64,000 nt of DNA, from NCBI GenBank assembly GCA_016717325.1, contig JADKFV010000016.1, forward strand, positions 1-64,000, in the 5' to 3' direction. Made by a program: the position numbers and the translations under genes. Shown here piece by piece: positions 44,912-55,258 of this stretch; positions within the stretch are counted from its first letter, which is position 1; every line of letters begins with the position of its first letter. Below the pieces are notes generated by a model. That model was given only the letters and a program-made list of their open reading frames with translations, searched no databases and was not told the origin of the DNA. This DNA comes from Bacteroidota bacterium (lineage in GTDB: Bacteria > Bacteroidota > Bacteroidia > AKYH767-A > OLB10).

Positions 44912-47134
44912 ATGTCCAAATACATTTCTATTATATTCATATTTGTTTGTGCGCAATTAAATGCACAATCTATAATCCGAGGTCAGGTGCTGGTGAACGA
45001 TGCCGAAATGGGATACAAGCCACTACCCTTTGCATCGGTCTATTCGGAAGACAAGTTGCTTTCTACGCTAACCGATAGCATCGGATTTTTTCAACTTGAA
45101 AGCAAAACATTACCCATAAGAATTGTTGTATCGATGGTGGGATATACCAACGATACTGTAACAGGCAACAATACAGATATGATACTGAGGGTGGTGCTAA
45201 AACCCGGCAAGCAACTCAAAGAGATAGTTGTACAAGGCAAACAAGAAGGATTGAAAATTTCTACGCTACAACTAATAAATACCGAGGTGATAACTTCAAA
45301 AGAATTGTTGCGTGCGGCATGCTGCAACCTATCAGAAAGTTTCGAAACCAACCCATCGGTTTCTATAAATTATACCGATGCAATAACCGGAGCAAAAGAA
45401 ATTCAATTGCTTGGCTTGTCGGGAATATATACACAATTGCTGAACGAAAATATTTCATCGATGAATGGCTTAGCGCAGGCGTATGGATTGGGTTATGTAC
45501 CCGGCCCATGGATGGAATCGATACAAATAAACAAGGGTGCAGGCTCTGTAGTAAATGGATACGATGCACTTGCCGGCAGTATAAATATAGAATACATAAA
45601 GCCCGAAGAGGCTGCCGAAAAAGCGTATATCAATTTGTTTGGATCGCAGTTTGGCGAAACCGAAACCAATTTTTACACCATACATAAACTGAACGAACAT
45701 CTGAGTACAATGATGATGTTGCATACAGAATATTTTTCGCAAAAGCGCGACCACAACGATGATGGCTTTTTGGATATGCCATTGAAACAACAGATTAATT
45801 TTTATAACCGATGGCGATATCATAGCGGTAAAAAACTCGAAGGACAATTCGGAATAAAAGCGTTGGCAGAGTTGCGCGAAGGGGGACAAAAAGAATACTT
45901 TACAAATGAGAGCAAAGACAAATTGTTTTTTGGCTCGCAAATAAAAACCAACAGAGTAGAAATGTATACCAAAACCGGTATGGTATTTCCCGAACATCCT
46001 AATAAAAGTTTGGGGTTGCAAATGAATTATGTGTACCACAAAATGAATTCGTTTTTTGGTTTGAAAAAATATGATGCCATACAAAACTCATACAACGCCA
46101 ATTTAATTTATATGAATGAGTTATGGAATTGCAACAATAAAATAAAAGCCGGTGCCTCGTTTCGTTATATGAATATTGATGGAGTGTATCAACACATAAG
46201 CGATAATTTTTCCATAGGCAATAACGAAATAGTGCCGGGTATATTTGCCGAATACAACTACAAACCGAATGAGCAATTTGCAGTGATTGCCGGTGGCCGT
46301 GCCGATTATCATAATGAGTTTGGAATGTTTTATACAGGCCGTATGAATGCAAAATACAATTTTACCGAAAACTTTATTGTACGTGTTGCAGGTGGTAACA
46401 GCTTTCGTACAGCAAATATTATTGCCGACAATATTGGATTAATGGCCGATGGCAAAAGACTGCTGCCCCTTGAAGATCTATTGCCTGAGCGGGCATGGAA
46501 TTACGGTATCAACACCACGTATAAATTTATAATTGCTCACCGCGAAGGGTCGTTAAATATTGATGCCTATCGTACCGAATTTGTTAATCAGGTAATTATT
46601 GATCCTTACACTGACCGCGATTTTATACAACTCTACAATTTGAAAGGCGAGTCGTATGCACAAAGTTTTTCGGTGGCCATTAATTACAATTTATTTCCAC
46701 AACTGGATATGCGGTTAGCTTACAAACTTGATGATGTACATATCACTTATTTCGAAACAGAAATTGAAAAACCCCTCATAGGAAGGCACAAAGGATTATT
46801 CAATCTAGGGTACGAATCGATAAATAAAAAATGGCGCGTTGATTATACTATACAGATAGATGGCAGTAAAAAAATTGCTTTGCAATCCGAAGGACATCAT
46901 GGTGGTTCGACATTTCGAACATCACCAATATTTACATTGATGAACGGACAGGTGACAAAAGTATTCCGCAAATTTGAATTGTATGCCGGTGTAGAAAATG
47001 CTACAAACTTTACACAGCATCATCCTATTATAAATGCCGAAAACCCTTTCAGTAGGGAATTTGACGCCACACAAATATGGGGACCAATTATGGGCCGAAG
47101 AATTTATGCCGGCTTTAGAATGAAAATAATTTAA
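44912..47134 (+). CDS. TonB-dependent receptor of a metal-linked cluster
   Basis: About 740 residues from ATG 44912 (MSKYISIIFIFVCAQLNAQ signal peptide; the longer frame to 44834 overlaps the preceding gene). A carboxypeptidase-regulatory-like domain comes first, then the plug with RAACCNLSESFETNPSVSI and the segment AKEIQLLGLSGIYTQLL, then the 22-stranded barrel ending GRRIYAGFRMKII. The plug signature with CCNLSESFETNPSV occurs in receptors beside HMA proteins. The substrate is likely a metal or its chelate (copper is a reasonable guess). Confidence 0.85.
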   Translation: MSKYISIIFIFVCAQLNAQSIIRGQVLVNDAEMGYKPLPFASVYSEDKLLSTLTDSIGFFQLESKTLPIRIVVSMVGYTNDTVTGNNTDMILRVVLKPGKQLKEIVVQGKQEGLKISTLQLINTEVITSKELLRAACCNLSESFETNPSVSINYTDAITGAKEIQLLGLSGIYTQLLNENISSMNGLAQAYGLGYVPGPWMESIQINKGAGSVVNGYDALAGSINIEYIKPEEAAEKAYINLFGSQFGETETNFYTIHKLNEHLSTMMMLHTEYFSQKRDHNDDGFLDMPLKQQINFYNRWRYHSGKKLEGQFGIKALAELREGGQKEYFTNESKDKLFFGSQIKTNRVEMYTKTGMVFPEHPNKSLGLQMNYVYHKMNSFFGLKKYDAIQNSYNANLIYMNELWNCNNKIKAGASFRYMNIDGVYQHISDNFSIGNNEIVPGIFAEYNYKPNEQFAVIAGGRADYHNEFGMFYTGRMNAKYNFTENFIVRVAGGNSFRTANIIADNIGLMADGKRLLPLEDLLPERAWNYGINTTYKFIIAHREGSLNIDAYRTEFVNQVIIDPYTDRDFIQLYNLKGESYAQSFSVAINYNLFPQLDMRLAYKLDDVHITYFETEIEKPLIGRHKGLFNLGYESINKKWRVDYTIQIDGSKKIALQSEGHHGGSTFRTSPIFTLMNGQVTKVFRKFELYAGVENATNFTQHHPIINAENPFSREFDATQIWGPIMGRRIYAGFRMKII

Positions 47135-47166
47135 TAATTTTGCAATCATCATTGAATCAAAATAAA

Positions 47167-47512
47167 ATGGATAAGTATTTGAAATTTTTGCTCCTGTTTA
47201 TAATTTTCACATCTGCATTTTCAAATGTGAGTAATGCACAAACCGACACAGCGGTGATTGCCACATCGGCACAATGCGATATGTGCAAGAATAAAATTGA
47301 AAATGCTTTGCGATTTGAAAAAGGTGTAAAACTTGCTACACTCGATGTAAAATCAAAAAACGTGACAGTAATTTATAACAGCAAAAAAACCGATGCAGAT
47401 AAAATACGCAAAGCAATTTCGATGCTTGATTTACGATGCCGATAATATTCCTGCCGATTCTGCATCATACAACAAATTGCATGAGTGCTGCCGTAAACCA
47501 CATCTGGAATAA
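47167..47512 (+). CDS. Heavy-metal-associated (HMA) domain protein (frameshifted)
   Basis: 114 residues after correction. Signal peptide MDKYLKFLLLFIIFTSAFSNVSNAQ, then a ferredoxin-like HMA domain with the metal motif CDMC (AQCDMCKNKIENAL). An extra base in the T run at 47430-47432 (or two missing) shifts the frame; the next frame continues YDADNIPADSASYNKLHECC and ends at 47512. The additional CC at the tail is common in the family and may add metal ligands. It is likely a periplasmic metallochaperone. Start at 47167 is preferred over TTG at 47140. Confidence 0.8.
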
Positions 47513-47588
47513 GAATTATTTATATTTTGTTTCGACATTTCAATTTGCAGCAACATTCTATAATTGCACGTAAATTAAATATCATCCA

Positions 47589-48335
47589 TTGTTAAAAAAT
47601 ATAGCTTCTACCATTTATTCTATCTATGCATTAATTGTTTTTATACCTATTTCGTTGGTGGTATTTATACTTTATGTAATAGTGTTCGGCATAATTCCAC
47701 AACCAAAATCATCGCGCATTGCACATAGAATATCGCAAGTTTGGGCTCATGTAACATATACAGTATTATTTATCAGAGTAAAAATCAAAAACAAACATCT
47801 CATACCCAAAGAAGAAGGGGTTGTTTTTATTAGCAATCATCGTTCGTTGCTCGATGTACCGCTGTGGGCCATATCAACACCGCATGTAGTAAAATATCTA
47901 TCGAAAGAAGAAATGACAAAAGTGCCTGTGTTTGGCTATGCAATAAAACGAATGTACATTACCGTAAATCGTGCCGATAGCAAAGACCGCCATCTTAGTA
48001 TTATAAAAATGGTAAACGCATTGAAGGCCGGCACCTCCATTTATTTAGCACCAGAAGGCACTCGGAATAAAACAAAAGAGATACTGCTACCTTTTAAGGA
48101 CGGTGCGTTTCGAATGGCAATTGCAGCACAGGCGCCTATATGCGTTTTTACTTTATATAACACCGATAAACTTTTAAATCCTAAAAAATTACTATCGCTA
48201 TTGCCCGGCACAATAAGAGGCACATGGGCCGAACCCATTTATACTAAAGGTATGACAGAAAATGACATTCCTGCCTTACGCGAAAAAGTGCGAAACATTA
48301 TGGAAACAAATTATGTGATGATGAGTAAGTTGTAA
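47589..48335 (+). CDS. plsC: 1-acyl-sn-glycerol-3-phosphate acyltransferase-like protein
   Basis: 248 residues. An N-terminal membrane helix (YALIVFIPISLVVFILYVIVF) is followed by the acyltransferase motif NHRSLLDVPLW (HX4D) near residue 87 and APEGTRNKTKE near 160 (EGTR). It acylates lysophosphatidic acid in phospholipid synthesis; the motifs fit PlsC. The start is TTG at 47589. HMA gene ends 77 nt upstream. Confidence 0.85.
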   Translation: MLKNIASTIYSIYALIVFIPISLVVFILYVIVFGIIPQPKSSRIAHRISQVWAHVTYTVLFIRVKIKNKHLIPKEEGVVFISNHRSLLDVPLWAISTPHVVKYLSKEEMTKVPVFGYAIKRMYITVNRADSKDRHLSIIKMVNALKAGTSIYLAPEGTRNKTKEILLPFKDGAFRMAIAAQAPICVFTLYNTDKLLNPKKLLSLLPGTIRGTWAEPIYTKGMTENDIPALREKVRNIMETNYVMMSKL

Positions 48336-48398
48336 CTGTTTTTATGCCAGATTTTCAATTCGAAATGGAACCGTATACAGTTATAGTTAAAAGAAGAA

Positions 48399-48926
48399 AT
48401 GAAAATAATCACCACCACCAGATTATATTTACGCGAAAAAACTGCGGACGATGCAGAGAATGCTTATTTACTAAATCTTGATCCGGATGTAATAAAATAT
48501 ACTGGCGACCCACCCTTCGAAAGTATTGAGGCTGCAAGAATATTTTTGCAAAATTATAATCACTACACCAAATACGGGTTTGGCCGTTGGGCTGTAATCG
48601 ACAAAGCGACCGATGAATATTTAGGTTGGTGCGGATTAAAATTTTCTGCCGATTTAAACGAATATGATATTGGTTTCCGATTTTTCAAACGACACTGGAA
48701 CAAAGGCTACGCAACCGAAGCAGCACAAGCATGTTTAAAGCTGGGTTTCGAAAATTTTAAAATGGAAAAAATTGTTGGTCGTGCTATGAAACTAAATTCA
48801 GGCTCCATTCGTGTATTGCAAAAATTAGGAATGACTTACATAGGCACTTTCGATTTTGATAAGCACAAAGGTGAATTATATAGTTTGACTCTTAACGACT
48901 ACTTGACCCAAACTCCAGTACAATAA
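48399..48926 (+). CDS. GNAT family N-acetyltransferase (RimJ/RimL-like)
   Basis: 175 residues. The start TTRLYLREKTADDAENAYLLN, the GRWAVIDKATDEYLGWCGL strand and YDIGFRFFKRHWNKGYATEA (acetyl-CoA loop) are typical of the RimJ/RimL type, which acetylate N-termini of ribosomal proteins or other substrates. The particular substrate cannot be told. It is 63 nt after plsC on the same strand. Confidence 0.82.
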   Translation: MKIITTTRLYLREKTADDAENAYLLNLDPDVIKYTGDPPFESIEAARIFLQNYNHYTKYGFGRWAVIDKATDEYLGWCGLKFSADLNEYDIGFRFFKRHWNKGYATEAAQACLKLGFENFKMEKIVGRAMKLNSGSIRVLQKLGMTYIGTFDFDKHKGELYSLTLNDYLTQTPVQ

Positions 48927-49042
48927 GATTCAACTTCTATTAAGTAAATTCACTTTTTCTTTTCTTTGTCTTATAAATTTACAGTTGAATAAGGTAATTT
49001 TCTTTCTTTACCTCACCTCCTTCTGAATAAAATATTTACGCT

Positions 49043-52000
49043 ATGAAAAATAATTTCTCTTTTCACATTTTGGTGATGCTAATAGTATTTTCCAATTCAT
49101 TGTTTGCAAATTCCGATACGCTCATCCATAAAAATGCAACTTGGAAGTATTACGACCATGTAAACACTACTATTCCGAACTGGAAGCTGCTAACTTATAA
49201 CGACAGTTTATGGGCAAGTGGTGCGGGGCAATTTGGTTATGGCGATGGCGATGAGGCTACAGTAATCTATTATGGTGTGAGCGCCAAAACAAAATATATT
49301 GCATACTATTTTCGTAAAAAAATAAACATCGCCAATCCGGCTATTTACGATTCGTTGCGGATAAATATGTTGTGCGATGATGGTGCTGTAATTTATTTAA
49401 ATGGTATAGAAGTGAAAAGAACGAACTTGCCACTCACCACAATTGGAATTAAAACAAGGGCGCTTACATCAATAAATCCTCCTGCCGAATCGCAATATTT
49501 CCCCTACATATTAAGCAATACTAATTTGATTGCCGGTGAAAATATAATTGCAGTTGAAGTACATCAATACAGCAGTGGCAATTCCGATTTAAGTTTCGAT
49601 ATGCAATTACTCGGCTTTTATTCTCCCTGCAATGCACCCCTAAATACCAATGCTACAAATATAACAACCAACAGTTCATTGATAAGCTGGAACAGTGCAC
49701 CTTATGCAGTGACATATCAACTCGATTACAAAAAACAAACCGATACAACTTGGACAAGCATTAATGCTATTAACGACACATCAATCACCATTGCAAATTT
49801 AGATTACAATACCACTTATAATTACAGGGTAAAAACCAATTGCGCTGCATACTCAAGCAGTTTTACAACTATAAATAATTTTACCACACTAACCCCTGTT
49901 TGTCAATCGCCTGTTAACTTAAATGCAACAAACATTTTAACCACTTCGGGTTCTGTTTCGTGGAGTACTGTGCAAGGTGCCATAAATTACAAGTTGATTT
50001 ATAAAATTTCAAGCGCCTCTCCATGGGATACAATTGCAACAAACGATACAAGTTTTTTGTTGAATTCACTCTTGCCATCATCAACCTATAACTGGAAAGT
50101 GATTGCAATTTGTGCATACGGAAATAGCAATGAATCCAACACGGCAAATTTTACAACGCTTACACCTTGCCCTGCAACTATAAATAATATTGCAAGTAAC
50201 GTTACATCAAACTCTGCAACATTAAAATGGAAAACAACCACAGGCACGGGTCAATATGAGGTTGAATATCGTGCCATGAACGGGCAATGGATAACGGTGA
50301 CTGTAAACGATACTTTTTTAGTTTTGAACTCCCTTGTGAGTGCTACCACTTACTCGTGGCATGTACATGCTTTATGCGCACCTGGCAATACAGGGGCATG
50401 GAGCGATTACAATTCATTTACTACATCGCAAGTTTATTTTAGCACCGATACTCTAATTGCAAAAAATGCAACATGGAAATATCTTGACAATGGCAGTAAT
50501 CAAAATACAGCCTGGCAACTGCCTTCTTTTGTGGATGCTGGTTGGGCAAATGGCTCTGCCGAACTAGGTTATGGCGATGGAGACGAAGCCACCATTGTTA
50601 GCTACGGGCCATCATCATCAAACAAATTTATCACAACATACTTCCGCAAGACGTTTTCTATTACAAATCCTTCACAATATGATTCAATACAAATAGGATT
50701 AGTGCGCGATGATGGTGCGGTGGTTTATGTAAATGGTGTTGAAGTTATAAGGACTAATATGCCTGTTACCGCTATCAATTATTTAACACTTTCGCCTGTG
50801 GCAATTGCCGGCACCGATGAATCAGCATACAACATTTTTTATGTTAGCAAATCATTTTTTACATCGGGAAGCAACTGTATTGCAGTGGAGGTGCATCAGC
50901 AGTTAGCATCTAGCAGCGATATAAGCTTTAATATGTTTGTAGCTGGTGTGGTTGGAATTCCCACTATAAACCTTGTACGCGGGACATATTTGCAAGTATT
51001 GACTCCTAACAGTGTCAATATACGTTGGGCAAGCGATATAAGTACAAATAGCAAAGTGTATTATGGCACGGATTTGTCGTATGGCAGTGCCGTAGATAGT
51101 GCAACCATTACCACAGAACATGAAATAAAATTAACCGGACTTTTGCCTAACACAAAATATTATTACACCGTTGGCAGTTCGCTAAAAAACATTCAGGGTG
51201 ACGATAAAAATTATTTTACCACATCGTTAACTACTGGTTCCAATGCTTCATTTACGGTATGGGCAACCGGAGATTTTGGCAAAATTACCACAGGTCAGGC
51301 AGGTGTGAAAAGTGCTTATTTAAATTATGGTAAGCGCGCTAACTTTTGGATTTGGTTAGGCGATAATGCATACGAATCAGGCACAACGGCCGAATACAAT
51401 TCGACTGTGTTCAATCAATATCCTGATATATTTAAAAACACACCTGTATACCCTGCACCGGGAAATCACGATTATGCTAATGCAGGTTATCTGAGTGTTT
51501 CGGCATTGGGCACTAATTTTCCTTATTTCAATTTCTTTACTGTCCCTACGCAGGCGCAAGCCGGTGGTGTAGCTTCCAATTCCAAAAAATATTATTCTTA
51601 TGATTTTGGCAATACACATTTTATTTCGCTCGATAGTTATGGTGCTCTTAACAATAACACAAGCGCAATGTATACCTGGTTGCAAAATGATTTGCTGAAC
51701 AATACATCAAAATTTAAAGTGGCTTATTTTCATCACCCTCCCTACTCTATGGGCACGCACAATAGCGATACGGAAACCGCAATGATTGATATGCGAACAA
51801 ATATTTGCACCCTATTAGAAAGTTATGATGTCGACCTGGTACTTAGTGGACACAGCCATACTTACGAGCGCAGTATACTGATGCATGGAAACTTTGGCCT
51901 CGAAAATTCAATTACTCCCGCAATGAAAATTGACACCTCAAGCGGCAACAATCCCTTCTATTCTAAATCGTTGCCGGGTGGTACGGGCACTGTGTATGCC

Positions 52001-52489
52001 GTTTGTGGCATATCGGGCAAGGGCGGGCCGGGGCAAACTGTACAAGGTTCCTGGCCTCACGCTGCAATGTATTCTTATTCACAAAGCCTTTATGGTTCAC
52101 TTATTTTAGAAATCAATGGCGACACTTTATCTTCAAAACTATTGACATCTACAGGAAGTGTTTTCGATCAATTTAAAATTGTGAAAAGCAACGGGGCGAG
52201 GCAAACTACATATTTCAATAACGAAGAAGAAAATGATTTGACAATATTTCCCAATCCTTTTAGCGATGACCTTACTGTGAATATTGATGCATCGAACGAT
52301 GAGAACGTGAAAATAGAATTGCTGGATATAACAGGCAGAACAATTCCTTTCACCGAACAAAGAACAATAGATCACCATCAAACAATTTCGACAATAAGTC
52401 TTCCAAAAAACACCCCGAGTGGCGTAATCCTTTTAAAAATAATGAATGGCAGCATAATAAAATACACCAACGTATACTATATACGTTAA
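49043..52489 (+). CDS. T9SS-exported purple-acid-phosphatase-like metallophosphoesterase
   Basis: 1148 residues. Signal peptide (about 1-22); a beta-sandwich domain (25-190) and its near-copy (470-630), both with YFRK and DDGAV.YLNG.EV/VNGVEV segments; three fibronectin type III units (about 195-465); a purple-acid-phosphatase N-terminal domain (NTKYYYTVGS); the calcineurin-like core with GDFG, GDNAYESG, GNHDYANAG, HHPPYSMGTHNSD and SGHSHTYERS; a Por sorting domain at the end. It is a surface or secreted phosphoesterase, probably for phosphate or nucleotide scavenging. Metal ligands are intact. Confidence 0.88.
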   Translation: MKNNFSFHILVMLIVFSNSLFANSDTLIHKNATWKYYDHVNTTIPNWKLLTYNDSLWASGAGQFGYGDGDEATVIYYGVSAKTKYIAYYFRKKINIANPAIYDSLRINMLCDDGAVIYLNGIEVKRTNLPLTTIGIKTRALTSINPPAESQYFPYILSNTNLIAGENIIAVEVHQYSSGNSDLSFDMQLLGFYSPCNAPLNTNATNITTNSSLISWNSAPYAVTYQLDYKKQTDTTWTSINAINDTSITIANLDYNTTYNYRVKTNCAAYSSSFTTINNFTTLTPVCQSPVNLNATNILTTSGSVSWSTVQGAINYKLIYKISSASPWDTIATNDTSFLLNSLLPSSTYNWKVIAICAYGNSNESNTANFTTLTPCPATINNIASNVTSNSATLKWKTTTGTGQYEVEYRAMNGQWITVTVNDTFLVLNSLVSATTYSWHVHALCAPGNTGAWSDYNSFTTSQVYFSTDTLIAKNATWKYLDNGSNQNTAWQLPSFVDAGWANGSAELGYGDGDEATIVSYGPSSSNKFITTYFRKTFSITNPSQYDSIQIGLVRDDGAVVYVNGVEVIRTNMPVTAINYLTLSPVAIAGTDESAYNIFYVSKSFFTSGSNCIAVEVHQQLASSSDISFNMFVAGVVGIPTINLVRGTYLQVLTPNSVNIRWASDISTNSKVYYGTDLSYGSAVDSATITTEHEIKLTGLLPNTKYYYTVGSSLKNIQGDDKNYFTTSLTTGSNASFTVWATGDFGKITTGQAGVKSAYLNYGKRANFWIWLGDNAYESGTTAEYNSTVFNQYPDIFKNTPVYPAPGNHDYANAGYLSVSALGTNFPYFNFFTVPTQAQAGGVASNSKKYYSYDFGNTHFISLDSYGALNNNTSAMYTWLQNDLLNNTSKFKVAYFHHPPYSMGTHNSDTETAMIDMRTNICTLLESYDVDLVLSGHSHTYERSILMHGNFGLENSITPAMKIDTSSGNNPFYSKSLPGGTGTVYAVCGISGKGGPGQTVQGSWPHAAMYSYSQSLYGSLILEINGDTLSSKLLTSTGSVFDQFKIVKSNGARQTTYFNNEEENDLTIFPNPFSDDLTVNIDASNDENVKIELLDITGRTIPFTEQRTIDHHQTISTISLPKNTPSGVILLKIMNGSIIKYTNVYYIR

Positions 52490-52803
52490 TTTTTATTGCG
52501 CATGAAATTCCTTCGACTACAATGGGCAAGCATATAGTAATTGGAGGTTCGTATTTCGATGCACTTAGGGCACCAATGAACTGGAGAAAGTAAATGATAA
52601 TAAATGCCGCCAAAATTATACAGCCACTTTAAACTTACTACTAATTTCAATTTCTATGCAAGTTGATGGGCACGATGGATAATGGATGATATACAAAATA
52701 ATATTCTCCAAATAATTAAAATGCGTGCAGAAGACTAACCAAAACCACAAATTTGAAATGATAGTATTGAGCGATATTTTTCACAAAGCAAACCTTTACG
52801 CTA
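52490..52803. other. Intergenic region without recognised features
   Basis: 314 nt between convergent T9SS genes. Only short spurious frames (for example a 23-codon ORF at about 52524) are present. I see no hairpin terminator with a clear T run. Confidence 0.5.
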
Positions 52804-54336
52804 CTATCGTTTCATAAGTTTCACCATCATCACCTTGTTTTGCATACTTACTTTGCAAAAATAAACGCCATCGTTGAGCAACGATAAATTCAATTGTAGT
52901 TTGTTTTTTCCTGGTTGAAAATTTTTGCTGTCAACAGTCATTACTTCTCTGCCTGTAACATCAACAATTGATATTGCAGTATTATGCACATCGTCAATAG
53001 TAAACTCCAACGAGGTAATATCGTCAAAAGGATTTGGAATCATTTTTATTTTCGACAAAGCATCTTGCTCGTATATAGACACCGTTACAGGCACAGTGCC
53101 CGAGGCTACCTCGCAACCATTGGTATCGGTAACAAGTACAAAATAATTGCCGGCAACTGTGGGCACAAAGCATGAATTGGTAGAAAGCACATTGGTGAGG
53201 TTGCCTGTTTCGAACCATTGGTATGTAACATATCCACTAACACATAAGCTATCGTTTATAACACTTACCACAGGTGGCACCGGTGATGGAAATTCCTGCA
53301 CAAAATTTACAAACGTTACCGAATCGCAACCAATTGCATTACACGCAACAAGTGTAACCGAGAAAGCGCCTTGCGATGGGTAATAAATTCCCACAGGGTT
53401 TTGATCGGTTGAAGTACTTGGTGTGGCACCGGTAAAATACCACATCCATGATGTAGGCATGTTTGTAGATAAGTCGGTAAAATCTATGGCTTGTTTATCG
53501 CACCATATTGTATCGCTACTGGCAATATTTACAACCGGAGCTGCCCCTACCCCGCCACAAGGACTTATCAATGGCGACAACTGTGCTTGTGTATATAAGC
53601 GCACATGGTCTACCATTACCTCCGTACACGAACTGCAAATATGCCCCCAGTTTGTGAATTTTATAGTATGAGAAGTTGAATTAGTCATAAACTGCACAAC
53701 ATAACGTATGCCCACATCGCTCGAACCGGCAGTAGTGCCTTTGCAGCGTAAATAATTATAGCCAAAGCCAACATCTAAACCAAATAAACCACGATTGGGA
53801 TAACTATTAAAACCTTCGCCACCTGTCCAAAATTCCAACACATAAATATTGCCGGGAATAAGACCTGTTACCGTTTGCTCTATACTCACTCCTGTGTTGC
53901 CACCATAAGCTGAACCATTGTTTGGAAAACCGGGTGGCAAACCTGTTACCTCGCAATTATTATCGACAAGGCATGAGGTATCGCCCGCCACAGCGCCACA
54001 ATTTTCGGAAAAGGCATTGCCCATATAAGCGCCATATAATCCATCGGCAATAATGGAAGATGCCGCACTGAAAATTAATGGATAAGAAGAAGTACCACCA
54101 CCGGTACATGTCCAATTCAACACATCGCAATTGTATGCTGCGGAGTTTGGGCAGTAAACATTCCACCCAACACTGAATGGTGCACAGGTAGTGCTTTCAA
54201 AACTTCCATTGAGCAAAAGGTTGGTTACATTTTGACTGATAGAATCTGTTTGTTCGAAGCAATCTATCTGGCACACTTGTGCTTTGCTTTGCAAAAATGC
54301 AATTGAAATTAATAAAGTTAATAGTGATTTTTTCAT
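52804..54336 (-). CDS. T9SS type A protein with PKD domain
   Basis: 510 residues: signal peptide (MKKSLLTLLISIAFLQSKAQ), an N-terminal jelly-roll region of about 230 residues (LLNGSFESTTCAP, VLEFWTGGEG), a PKD domain (SWMWYFTGATPSTSTDQNP with YPSQGAFSVTLVACN), a short Ig-like unit (GNYFVLVTDTNGCE) and the Por sorting domain (KIKMIPNPFDDITSLEF, ending VMMVKLMKR). Surface-exposed binding protein by analogy. No enzyme motif. Cys-rich in its first half. Confidence 0.85.
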   Translation of the reverse strand: MKKSLLTLLISIAFLQSKAQVCQIDCFEQTDSISQNVTNLLLNGSFESTTCAPFSVGWNVYCPNSAAYNCDVLNWTCTGGGTSSYPLIFSAASSIIADGLYGAYMGNAFSENCGAVAGDTSCLVDNNCEVTGLPPGFPNNGSAYGGNTGVSIEQTVTGLIPGNIYVLEFWTGGEGFNSYPNRGLFGLDVGFGYNYLRCKGTTAGSSDVGIRYVVQFMTNSTSHTIKFTNWGHICSSCTEVMVDHVRLYTQAQLSPLISPCGGVGAAPVVNIASSDTIWCDKQAIDFTDLSTNMPTSWMWYFTGATPSTSTDQNPVGIYYPSQGAFSVTLVACNAIGCDSVTFVNFVQEFPSPVPPVVSVINDSLCVSGYVTYQWFETGNLTNVLSTNSCFVPTVAGNYFVLVTDTNGCEVASGTVPVTVSIYEQDALSKIKMIPNPFDDITSLEFTIDDVHNTAISIVDVTGREVMTVDSKNFQPGKNKLQLNLSLLNDGVYFCKVSMQNKVMMVKLMKR

Positions 54337-54478
54337 TGTGCTTTTTATTTAAAATATTATTTGAGAAACGATTTAATTAATTGGTGAAGCAATGTACGCA
54401 CAAATATTCAAAAAAATTAAATTTAGCGAACACAAAAAAAATATTTTTCAACCCAACTATTACATTTATTAGGATGTC

Positions 54479-54486
54479 TATCTTTG
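54479..54486 (+). promoter_or_regulatory. -7 box before the 54.5-kb gene
   Basis: TATCTTTG, 22 nt before the ATG. The -33 element is not clear. Confidence 0.5.
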
Positions 54487-54508
54487 TATAACACTAAAAA
54501 CATTACAG

Positions 54509-55183
54509 ATGAAAAACAATTTTAAAATTTACATTTTCTTTTTGACAATGTTTGCCATGCTGATTAATTCCGATTGCAAAGGGCAATACATACAATCGCT
54601 CAATGTATGGCCAACAAATCCTACCACCAACGATAGCATCACTATTAATGCCATGTGTCAATTTCCGTTCGGTGGATGTGATATTAAGTATCAGCAACAA
54701 TTTGTTAACGGCAACAATTTATATGGGCAAGCCATGCACTGCCTCGGTATGCTTACTGTTATCTGTGATGAAACCGATGTGTTTAAATTTGCTCCTTTGC
54801 CTGCGGGTACTTACACTTTTAATTTTCAACTCGATGCTACTCAAGCCATGCCACCTTGTACTCCCGGTATTGTACCCGGACCTACAGATACTATTTCTTT
54901 TGTAGTGATAAATGCAAATTCGTTGCCCGAAAATTCGAACCTGGCCATCAATATTTTTTATACCGATAATCAATTGCATTTATTTTCGAATACTAATGAA
55001 TACAATAATCAATTGTTGAAAATTGAAGTGTTAGATATTACCGGCAAGATTCTTTATGATGAAAATTTAATGCTGAATAATAATGCAGCGAATATTCGAA
55101 CAAACATTCATAACCAACTTGTGATTGTAAAAGTGAGTGATAGCAAAGGGAATTATTTTGCAAAGAAGATATTAATGAATTAA
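54509..55183 (+). CDS. T9SS type A sorting-domain protein, small
   Basis: 224 residues: signal peptide (IFFLTMFAMLINSDCKGQ), an Ig-like domain with QSLNVWPTNPTTNDSITINA and a Cys-containing strand, ending in GPTDTISFVVI, then a sorting-like domain (NSNLAINIFYTDNQLHLFSN, LLKIEVLDITGK, GNYFAKKILMN). Cargo without a recognised function; divergent from the neighbouring PKD gene. Confidence 0.75.
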   Translation: MKNNFKIYIFFLTMFAMLINSDCKGQYIQSLNVWPTNPTTNDSITINAMCQFPFGGCDIKYQQQFVNGNNLYGQAMHCLGMLTVICDETDVFKFAPLPAGTYTFNFQLDATQAMPPCTPGIVPGPTDTISFVVINANSLPENSNLAINIFYTDNQLHLFSNTNEYNNQLLKIEVLDITGKILYDENLMLNNNAANIRTNIHNQLVIVKVSDSKGNYFAKKILMN

Positions 55184-55258
55184 AGGTTTACTAAATTTTT
55201 AGTTGGCGAATAGTAGAAAAAAATAAAAGTTGTTTAATATCAAATCCGAAAACAATTT

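Noticed and set aside
45470..46352. Minus-strand frames of 117 and 204 codons inside the TonB receptor
   Set aside because: Shadow frames of a clear receptor gene, rich in Tyr, His, Phe and Cys from reversed codons.
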